64,000 bases of DNA. Source: Quillaja saponaria (Eukaryota; Streptophyta; Magnoliopsida; Fabales; Quillajaceae). The DNA lies in contig CM055606.1 in assembly GCA_029379385.1 (NCBI GenBank), forward strand, positions 2,666,001 through 2,730,000. Direction: 5' to 3'. The position numbers and the translations under genes are program-made. Of the stretch, positions 24,901 to 33,903 are shown one piece after another (the first letter of the stretch is position 1; every line of letters starts with the position of its first letter). The notes below the pieces were generated by a model. The model ran no database searches. It was not told where the DNA came from and worked only from the letters and a program-made list of their open reading frames with translations.

Positions 24901-27900
24901 GTTGAAAAAAGAGAACTGGATGCCCTGCCCAAACTCGAGTTATATCTCCCTTCTTTACTTACCACCTGGAAGTGTGTATCATCTCTCTTCTTATGTCACA
25001 TATAACCTGCTTTTTCATGCATTTTCTTTCCTAATGAAGCCATCTAGATGAATGCATTGCAATGTCCATTCCACAATGGTGCTTGAATTTGAAGTTTGAG
25101 ATAACCTTATTTATATATTTTTATGTAACCTACGTTTGAAAAGTTTTGAATGTGAGAGTGTTTTTTATTGAGTGCCTTATGGGGACTTGTTAAGATGCAA
25201 TAAATGCATTGGTTGGAATTTGAATATTTCCAAAAGTAGCAATTCATTAATCTTTTATCATCAAAATGATTGTCAACTAAGCAATAAATGCTAAAATCTT
25301 TAATATTTATCACTTTAATATGAGGGCACCCGTTAGAAAAACCCTATATATTTATTTATCCATGATGTGTGCATGCGACTTCTCTTTTTTCTTTTTCTGT
25401 CTTTTTAAATACTATTTTAGGTTTACTCAATGAGTTCTAATACTCCATTTACTGTTTTGATATTGTTTCTTTAGAATGATGATGGACATGCTTGACTTTA
25501 GGCAATAACCATAACAATTAGGAGTCCATGTGATTTTCTTATCACTAATTTGAAACCATACATCACCATATGATTGATGGAAAGTGTTGTTCTATATGAA
25601 GACAGGTGGTTAGCTTTTTACTTATGTGATTTTTGAATGATACAATCTGTTGCCGTCATGAACAATTTTTACTCTTAGAGTTGGAGGCTTGCTTTTAACT
25701 GAGTCTTAGCATTGCTGAAGATTTCATTAGTGTGAATTGTCAATATAATCTGCAGGGTTTCTGAAATTTTGGTATTAATGAATAACTGGTACTGTTTAAG
25801 AAGTTGAATTTGTTTGATCTTGCTTATAACTTGAAATTAATGAATATCTACTGACGCGGGTTCATATGATCTTCTTGTTAAATTGGAAATTGTCCTTTGT
25901 TATTGAGTTAATACATTTTTGTGCCGAAGAACAATTAACGTGAAGAGACTGGATTTATTCCATTTGTCATCATTTTAAAAAAATTCTATTTATTCTTTTG
26001 AATTGATTATTAGTGAGTGCAAAGCATATACTTCAGGTTATGACGCTATAACATATAAGTCAGTGGTCATTAAGAAATCTCTTGTGCGTGTATTCTGGCA
26101 TGTAATGTTAAATGGAATTCCATTTGTCACTATGAAGGTTGTGATACTGTAGCATATTGGTTAGTGCTCATCTACTGAAGAGATCTGATTGCTAGTACTT
26201 TCAGTCTTCAGTTCCTTGGGAAGTATATATTGGCATGCAACGTTATGACGGACTTCCATTTATATATTATTCTGAGATACAATTTTGGTTTTTTAGGGGA
26301 GGCTTCAAACTCATTGATACTTCTGGATCTAGTAAATTTTATGATGGATTCCAAGCTCAACCTCCATGCCGCGTCCATCGTAAAGCCTATGAGTTGTCAT
26401 GCGGAATGCCCCCAGTGCTTCAGGTGGAACCAGTTCATCAATTCAATATTTTTGAAAATATATTTCAAAAAAATGGTCCTGATCTTCAAGAGATTGCATT
26501 GTATTTCTTTCATTCTGATGGCAACATGAGGTCTGACATCTATTGGGCACAATCTTTTCATGAACTTTTTACTGACAGTTGCTGTTGTACCCCTTATAAA
26601 ACATTTCCAGTGTTGATTGTAGGTCAAAACAGAACTATGATAAGCTGTTTGAGTTCATGAGTTCCCAAAATTTGATGTTGAGAGGCTATATTGATGGAGT
26701 GGAATTGTTGGTATTTACTTCAAAACAACTGAATGTGGACTCACAGGGTGAGTTGCGTTATTTTTTAGCATGCAGTTCTCCAGTAGTTTCCCCACATGCA
26801 CAGTTAGTTACACCACCATATACATATAAATCTGATGGATTGAGGTATGCATGGAAGAAGGACTTTTTATATATGTGATAAGTGAGTAAATAAATCGAGA
26901 ATAGTCACCAAGTTTCAAACTCGGGTTCAAGATTAATTTTCTGCTGAGAGGTTAAATAGAAGGCTCCTTCTTGAAGTTGAAGTAGGTTGCTTTGCATGTT
27001 AGTGTCTTAAATTGCATAAATTGTTTTCCATGAAATATCATGTTCATCTTTTTCATGAAAATGACTTTGAATTTTTCTGTTTATAGATACTTTTGCTGTT
27101 GTGAGATCAAAAGCAGAATATTTCTTATGGGGAGTCTTTCGTTGTGTGCAAAATGAGCTAGCTGTAGTTAAGTTACCTGAAGAACCCCATTTCTTAGCCT
27201 CTTCATTGGAACATGCCAGCAGTGATGATTTCACCACCCTGGGTAAATGTGAGGTTACCGCTATGGACGTCGACATGGTTGGAGGAAAGGATGTGGGGAG
27301 AGTTGATTTAGTTCTGAAAAATACATGCAGGAGTCTCTCAATTTTCCCCGAGGAAGGAGTTATTCCTGAGAGTTCCTTGCAGAAGCTAGATGAGACGACT
27401 TCAATCACTGAAAAGGATTTGGATTCATGTATCAAACATCTGTTGCTAGAGTCTAGGGAGTTCGCAAAGGAAATCAGAAGTGAGTTTGCTCTTGATCTCC
27501 CCTTCACGAGGTCATTTGGGAATGTAACTAATGGCGAGGACAATATGGGAGGCTTTTGTCATGTGCAAAATGTTCAAGCTGTTGTTAAGTTACCTGAAGA
27601 ACCCCATTTCTTAGCCTCTTCTTTGGAACATGCCAGTAGTGATGTTTACAACAGCCTGGGTAAATGTGAAGTCGCTGATATGGATGTCGACATGGTTGGA
27701 GGAAAGGATGTAGGGAGAGTTGATTTAGTTCTGAAAAATGCATCCAGGAGTCTCTCAATTTTCCCTGAGGAAGGAGCTATTCTTAAGAGGTCCTCGCAGA
27801 AGCTAGATGAAAAGACTTCAAGCATTGCAGAGGATTTGGATACAAATGTCAAACATCTGTTGCTAGAGTCTAAAGAGTTCAAAAAGAAAATCAAAAGCAA

Positions 27901-27922
27901 TTTTGCTTTTGATCTCCTCTGA
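18919..27922 (+). CDS. PHD-finger protein, AIPP2/PAIPP2-related, with tandem-duplicated C-terminal region
   Basis: Nine exons give 757 residues: 18919-18945, 20709-20794, 21309-21796, 22400-22564, 24199-24399, 24860-24971, 26297-26530, 26623-26747 and 27087-27922. The start is the first in-frame ATG. Residues 13-57 form a full Cys4-His-Cys3 PHD finger (C13, C16, C28, C31, H37, C40, C54, C57). A polar, probably disordered stretch covers about 60-320. Residues 323-500 match the conserved C-terminal domain of plant PHD proteins such as AIPP2/PAIPP2 (PDLQEIALYFF, GVELLVFTSKQL, YFLWGVFR). Those relatives bind unmethylated H3K4 and act with BAH-domain partners in silencing, so a chromatin-reader role is inferred. 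Exon 4 ends at a GC donor here (a GT donor at 22559 keeps the same frame). Exon 5 needs a GC donor at 24400. The last exon holds two 139-residue repeats, and the stop at 27920 appears premature. Confidence 0.8.
19981..20053. repeat. Polypyrimidine C/T tract in intron 1
   Basis: About 70 bases of almost only C and T, with CCCTTCC-like units and a CTCTCTCTCT run, inside the first intron of the PHD gene. It is not at a splice acceptor, which lies 650 bp further on. Confidence 0.7.
23097..23253 (-). mobile_element. tRNA-derived SINE in PHD gene intron 4, exact 15 bp target duplication
   Basis: TCAATTGAAAAGTTT occurs exactly at 23097-23111 and 23239-23253. Between them, read on the minus strand, the element starts GACCACCACGGGCTTTAGCC. 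It contains GATTGGTACAGG (A-box region) and a near-consensus B box GGGTTCAACCCC, and ends in an A run (T run on plus from 23109). The exact duplication marks a fairly recent insertion, opposite to the gene's direction. Confidence 0.85.
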
Positions 27923-27979
27923 TCAATGTCACATGGGAGTGTAACTAATTACGAGGTCGATATGGATGTTCCGCCTGGC
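27146..27979 (+). repeat. 417 bp in-frame tandem duplication in the last PHD-gene exon
   Basis: Positions 27146-27562 and 27563-27979 align with a constant offset of 417 at every landmark checked: GTGCAAAATG, AGTTACCTGA, TAAATGTGA and GTAACTA. So there is no net indel, and 417 is 139 codons. Both copies encode KLPEEPHFLASSLEHASSD, DMVGGKDVGRVDLVLKN, SLSIFPEEG and KHLLLES. A short match around TATGGGGAGTCTTT and TATGGGAGGCTTTT marks the likely junction. Confidence 0.9.
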
Positions 27980-28480
27980 TTTGCTCCAAAGTCAAGACCA
28001 ACCGAGAGGTATGTCTGGTAAAACATTATTGAAAGATGAAAATAAAGATTGGCATCAACCATGACGTACCAAATTACCTAAAAAGAGTAATCTAATCTAA
28101 TGTATAAATAAAGGCTGAAGCCTGGTGAATGTTGACTGTAGATGTGACATTTGTCCTTTAAAAGCTTAGATACTACCTTATTTAAAGTAATTCATTTTCT
28201 GAAAAAAAAGTATTAATTAGTGAAGGTTAAAAAAGTTATTTCTGAGAATTATCTTTCATAAACAAAAAATTAGCATTTTTGTCACCATCCAATTAATGGA
28301 AAGTGAAATATAGCTGGACCCAACGGCAGGTAGAGTTTGTTGATAATTTCATTTTATTTATGTGATGTGCTTGGTAATTGATCACTGATATTGTTGCAGT
28401 GAGAGATTTTCTCCTTCTCCTGTTGATTTTGGTTTTCGTTCTCCTGTTGTTGGATTTAACATGATACTGCTTATTTGTTG
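27923..28480 (+). pseudogene. Former C-terminal coding sequence after the premature stop of the PHD gene
   Basis: After the TGA at 27920-27922 the same frame stays open for 86 bases, encoding DMDVPPGFAPKSRPTE, up to a good donor at 28009 (GAGAG then GTATGT). An acceptor at 28399 (TTGTTGCAG) continues in the matching phase as SERFSPSPVDFGFRSPVVGF. Both pieces look like genuine protein. In repeat unit A the codon aligned with the stop is TTC. So the ancestral protein was probably longer, and this part is now 3' untranslated unless the stop is read through. Confidence 0.5.
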
Positions 28481-28610
28481 GTTAATTTTATGTTTTCTGT
28501 TTCATACATATGTATTTATTTTGTTTATGTGCACATACATAAATTCATATGGTTTATATTTTTTGCAGATAAAGGATGACAATGTTTTGGCTACTATAGC
28601 AACTGAACAC

Positions 28611-28915
28611 AAGTATGCTTCTTTTCTATAGTTGTCCATATTGTTAGTACCAGTTTGCTTCTAATTGTTTTGACGTGCTTTGGTAGGTACTGTAAAACAT
28701 CTTACCTACCGCATTTCTTGATTTAAAATTAACGGAAGTTGTGTGACATATTGTGCATATAGAGATATGCCTCTTTCTATCGTTGTCCATATTGTAGTAC
28801 CAGTTTGCTTCTAGTTGTTTTGACGTGCTTTGATAGGTACTGTAAAACATCTTACCTACTGGATTTCTTGATTTATAATCAACGGAAGTTGTGTAGACAT
28901 ACTGTGCATCTATAG
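28611..28915. repeat. About 153 bp tandem duplication 3' of the PHD gene
   Basis: Two head-to-tail copies share GTTGTCCATATTGT, CCAGTTTGCTTCTA, TTGTTTTGACGTGCTTTG and AACGGAAGTTGTGT. The first copy contains a short hairpin (GGTAGGT and ACCTACC around ACTGTAAAACATCTT), which the second copy has partly lost. No exon is recognised in it. Confidence 0.85.
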
Positions 28916-29990
28916 ATTTGTTCTGTTTTCTAATTATTTATTCATGGAGTGCATTTTATCTTATGGCTCTAAAATTATTCTATTTGGTTGATACTGAATC
29001 ATAAATGTTGATCAGATTGTTTAGCTTAAAATATAATAAAGGGAAGGTATAAGCAGTAGAAGGTTATTAGCAAGAAGTACCTCTTTATTGCTCTTACTAT
29101 CACTCAGATGAATTTGCCTTTATGATTCTCATATAACCTTTCTTTGACATACCGAGATCACAAGCTACTCAGATTTCTTGATATATTATTTATTAATTTT
29201 GTAGATTCATTTTTATTTTTATTTTCAAAATGCGTAAAATTGTTTATATGTGTATAGAGAAAGCTTGAAAATTTTCTATATATGCATGTTATAATTAAAC
29301 ACAAGTAATAGCTTATACATCCTTGCTGTTCCAACTGTTCTTCCTTTCTCTTTTGGTACTCGACTAGGTAAGTAGTCAATAGCTAATGTGCATGACTCCC
29401 TAATTGACTGAGATGCCTACTGTGCTGCAAGTACAATTTCCTGCATTTTATTCACAAATATATGTTTTATCAATGAGTATGTTAAATAGATCTGTGTGGT
29501 GTATCAATTACTCACTATTTCCTTTACTCCTTTGCCTACACAAAGAAGATTGATAGGAATTGTCTGTTTGCCACCTCTTGAAGCGAAGACAGAAGTTTGA
29601 TATACCATGATTTTTAGAGAATGGGGTCATTACCTGAGAAATGCTCAGGCATTAAAGAATATTAATTGCAGCTTGGTGAAGCCTCTAAATTGTGAACAGA
29701 TATATGAAATATAGGCTCAGATATTGAATTGGAATATGCTTTCCATTTTACAAATCAGACATTGATGTATGAAAGTTTTTCTTCATTTTTCTTTAGGTAG
29801 ATTGTATTGCTGACTTGCTGTTAGCTATGACCCCCTCAGCCTTAAACAAAATGGTTGCTTCTAGTATGTCAAAACACTGCATATCTGGCACTAAAATCTT
29901 TAGGCACAAGATACATTTGTATTAGCCTTTTTTGTCAACTAGGATAGCATTTTCTGGTTCCTCAGATGGAAATTAACTTACAATTTGGCC
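28916..29990. other. Non-coding stretch downstream of the PHD gene
   Basis: No coding frame or element is recognised. Parts may be 3' untranslated sequence or lost exons of the PHD gene. Confidence 0.4.
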
Positions 29991-29994
29991 ATAT

Positions 29995-30400
29995 CAGTGA
30001 CCTGGTGTTATCCCTAGAGATCTTTGGCGATGTACAGGGGATGTTGGAGTAACTAAGAGTGCACGATGAGTGGACGAGTAGTATGTTGATTTATATTTGT
30101 AAAAATAAAGGTTATATAAAGTTGTAATAATTATCAAATGGTAAAACTTATGAGTCATGAAACAGAATATTAAGTATAGGCTTAAAAAGGAAATTTTAGT
30201 TTTGAAGAATCAATTTGGGTTTATGTTGAAAAGATTTATGATGAAAGGTATTTTTTATTTAGTTGATTAATGAAGAAATATAGTTAAAAAAAAAAAATTT
30301 ATATGATTTTATTGACTTAGAAAAAAGAAACCTATAATAAGATGTCGATGAGAGTTGTGGTGGGCTACTGAGAAGATTAAATGTTCAAAAGATACATGAG
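29995..30400 (+). mobile_element. Highly decayed RTE LINE reverse transcriptase fragment
   Basis: The order of matches follows the LINE at 13.2-16.4 kb: a stretch like GACCTGGTGTTATCCC (DPDDIP region), then TTGGAGTAACT, CGATGAGTGGA (the DEWR block), AATCAATTTGGGTTTATGTT (NQFGFM), TTTATTGACTTAGAAAA (FIDLEK) and GTTGTGGTGGGCTACTGAG. Frameshifts and stops are everywhere, and both ends of the LINE are missing. It is much older than the copy at 13 kb. Confidence 0.7.
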
Positions 30401-31208
30401 ATCTCATCCATGAGTGATGTACCAAAAAGAGTAATCTAATCTAATTATATATATATTAAAGCAGAGAATTTTGAATTCGGTTGCGTGACACTTCTAAAGG
30501 TGTTACGTGACACAGTGGTGAGTCCTTCTTTATGAAGCAGACCAATCAATTGTCAATTTGAGGCTGACAAGTTAATTAGTTTCGACCGTCATATTTTGGC
30601 TTGTTTATTGACATGAAGCAACTCATTTCTTCTAATTACCGGATGGAACTCAGGCTTTGAACAATGAAGACATTTTAAGCATGCATGGTCTTAAATTCTC
30701 TTATGAATATCTCTACACAATATATATATATATATATATTTTTTTTTTCTAAACTTCGTTTTTGCTATTCAACTATTTACATTATTTTTTATTTTATTTC
30801 AGCTGCATACTTCCATTCACCTAATTAAAGATTATATGACAATTTCAATTGGCAAAACACCTTCATCTCCAGAAGTTGTTTTTCTAAATCCTGGAAGAAA
30901 CATCAAGGATATTGTTTACAACTTCATATGTTTTTCACTTTCTTAAAGTTATTGTTCTTTAGGTTCTTTGATTTTTCAATTTCTTAAAGTTATTTATGCT
31001 TTAGGTTGATCTCTTGTTATTTTTAGTACAATTACCACATTCATTCTTATCTTAATCTTATCACGATGAAAGAATTTTAAAATAATAGATCTTGTCTCCT
31101 TTTGAATTCTTCCAATTAATTTTTATTTTATTTTTTATTTTTTAAAATACAAATTTAGTGTTGTTTCCTTCCCCCATTTAATAAAAAACTTTCAGTATCC
31201 TCTCCACC

Positions 31209-31435
31209 AAATAGGACTTGGTCTAACCTAAAAGGTGTGGCTCAAGTGATAGGTAAGTTTAAGCTCAGCGGTTGAGGAGTCAGCGGTTGAGGAGTCTCTG
31301 CAATATCATGAGTTTAAGTTCGCGAGAAAGCATTTATGGGAAGAGCTAGCCACAAAGACCAAAAGAGATTAGTCTCACACCCTAAAAGTGATGGGATACT
31401 CGTGGGAAACAAAAAAAAAAAATAGGACTTGGTCT
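31209..31435 (+). mobile_element. tRNA-derived SINE with exact target-site duplication
   Basis: ATAGGACTTGGTCT is present at 31211-31224 and again at 31422-31435, directly after the A run. The body (31225-31421) has an A-box-like TGGCTCAAGTGATAGG, a B-box-like GAGTTTAAGTTCGC and the tail GTGGGAAAC then A12. A 15 bp internal duplication (AGCGGTTGAGGAGTC twice, 31267-31297) lies between the boxes. It is non-autonomous and depends on LINE machinery. Confidence 0.85.
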
Positions 31436-31681
31436 TTTATATATGGGATCCTTAAGTTGGTTTATAATTGGGACATAAGCATATTAAGGATGGATAAATA
31501 TATGGCATAAGCTTTTTCCTATGAATAAAAATCCTCATGTAGGTAAGATGAAGAACTTTATTTATTAGTTCAAGTAAATAAAGAATAAACAAATCTTTCC
31601 TTTCATTTCCTTTTACTTTAAAATATATAATGTGTGCTACAATAATAATTTATATGATTGATAAATTCTAAGTAAAAATTT

Positions 31682-31689
<8 letters not shown>

Positions 31690-31718
<29 letters not shown>
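31690..31718. repeat. Long A homopolymer
   Basis: An uninterrupted A run of nearly 30 bases in AT-rich DNA. It may be the tail of a lost retroelement, but no body is recognisable before it. Confidence 0.7.
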
Positions 31719-31719
<1 letters not shown>

Positions 31720-32369
31720 TCTAAAGAGTTGTAATTTTCATATTACCCTATTTGGTTTTTTCATCTTTGTATTTACTTTGAATAATTTTAATTTATTAAA
31801 TATTTGATCAATTATTATTATTGTTTTTTTTTATATTGAAATATGATTATTATTATTATCTTTTTAATTATAAAAGGAATATTTCGACAAGTTAACAAAA
31901 AAAAAATTTCCATTCATAATTTATAACAGTGAAATTAAAAGAATAATATTTTTTATAAATGAAATAAATTTTCATTTTTTAAAAGTCAATTGAAATATTG
32001 AAATTACACTTTTACAAAAAATGTATATTAATTGGAGTTGTATTCTAATCAGATTAAGACGAATATTGATGGCTTTATTAATTTTTTTTTTGTCACTTTT
32101 AAAAATTAGCCCCATCACATGTGCTTAAGCATGTGTTCAAGGAATTTTTTTTTTTAATAATGTAAACAAAATTATAATTGCCTTATAAAATAGAGAGAAT
32201 GAGATAAATGTTAGAAAATGTTAATTAAAAAAAATTATGTACAAAAAAATTATAAATATTATATAATTGATTAATTGAAGTTAACAATATGTTAGTTTTT
32301 TAGGAGGACATTATTCTCCTTTTAATATGTTATTTAAATTAAAAACTATATTCAAAAGTAGAAGTTACT

Positions 32370-33510
32370 ATAAGGGCTAGTTTAAGTACACATGAATAAT
32401 TTTTGCTAAATTAAAATAGAAAAGGAAATGAGAATAGAATGCAGATGAAATGAATGATCATTCCATTTTACTGTTTGGTAGTGTCAGTGAGGAATAATCA
32501 TTTCATTTTATTTATTAATTTTTTATGCAATTTTTAGACATGAAATAATATCAAAGTTATGTTAAGATGACAAAAATATCTCTCTATAGATAAAATAATA
32601 AAAATTAAACATAATTTATGAAATATATATTTCTCAATTTTATTTTTAAAAAAAATTATATTATTTATTAATAATAATATTTTAACTAAAATTACTTAAC
32701 TAATTTAATTAATTATTTATAATTATATTATTTACAATGAAATGAAAGGTATTTTTGTCACTTGACTAAAATAAATTGATTTATTATTATTTTTATATAC
32801 AAATCTTTTATTATATTTATTTTATATGATTTATATTTTTTTAATATGATATGAAGGGTTTTTTGTCATTTAACTAAATTAAATAATAAATAATTTTTTT
32901 ATTTATAAATAGTAATAATATTTTATGCATAGAAAGGTTTTTTTTTTTTTGTTGTTGTTGTTGTCATTTAACCAAAACGAATTGCTCTTTACTACTTTGA
33001 CTATTTTACTATTAATTAAAATTTATGATTAGCTATTTTTATGTAATTTTTACAAAAAATGCGATCTTATATATTTATATCTCTGTCTATTTTGACATAC
33101 TGTATATATATATATATATTTATACATGTAATAAAATACATCGAATTTAAAAGGCCAACCCTTATCTTGCTTTAATAAAAAAGGACTTGATCGCGCTAAA
33201 ACTAATTCAAATTCGAATAAGATTGGTAGGCGCTTTGTTAAAAAAATAAAATAAATGATCTTTGAAAAGAAGTTTTAATAATTCTCTTTTTTATTCTATG
33301 TAAGGTAATTGTTAACTAAACCAATTCAATAAAGTAGGAATAAGCAATTCTATCCTCTTAGATGAGTTTGAGATTTTTTATATATATGAAATAAAATAGC
33401 TAGAATAGAATGAATATTCTAACACTAAAAATATATCAAACTAAAGAATATTTATTCTATGAAATTATATATGAATGGAATTATCATTTTCGCATACCAA
33501 ACTAGTTTTA
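32370..33510. mobile_element. Possible decayed MITE-like element
   Basis: The left side has TGTTTGGTAGTGTCAGTGAG followed by AATAATCATTTCATT. The right side, as reverse complement, has CTAGTTTGGTATGCGAAAAT followed by GATAATTCCATTC. Such TTTGGT plus CATTCC ends are typical of non-autonomous plant DNA elements. The arms are short and diverged, and the AT-rich interior has no coding frame. Confidence 0.3.
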
Positions 33511-33728
33511 AGGATATTCTGGCTTAGTATTATATAGATGATGATGAACTTATCAAATAAAGAATAAATTGACATTATAATGTGATAATTAATTATTATT
33601 TTTAAAATTAAAATTACAATTAAGATTTACTGGTTATGCAAAATTATTATAAATTTATTGAGAATTTTAAAAGAAAAGTAGAACACATCATTAATTTTTT
33701 TTCTTCTAAAAAAGACTAAATATAAGAT

Positions 33729-33738
33729 ACGACGTCGT
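33729..33738. promoter_or_regulatory. Palindromic ACGT element in the ATP synthase gamma promoter
   Basis: ACGACGTCGT is a perfect 10 bp palindrome containing GACGTC, the core recognised by plant bZIP factors (C-box type). It lies 166 bp before the start codon. No clear TATA box is seen nearby, which fits a housekeeping promoter. Use of the site is inferred only. Confidence 0.4.
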
Positions 33739-33903
33739 TTATTCTATCTGATCTGGATACCAAATTAGCTTTCCAAAGAGAAGCAAATAGCGCCCAGCTT
33801 TGGTCCGGCTCCTGTCCTGATTCCGGAACACCAGTCTGTCTTGTAACCAGTATTCCTGTTGATCTACGACTGTCAGTGCAAGGGTTTGAGCTAACCAGAA
33901 GCA

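Noticed and set aside
24860..25051. Alternative frame in PHD exon 6 (reading VAPFALLLN...)
   Set aside because: Only the other frame joins exons 5 and 7 in phase and continues into the conserved C-terminal domain.
31690..31718. Poly-A run as the tail of a processed pseudogene
   Set aside because: No exon-like sequence precedes it and no target duplication was found.
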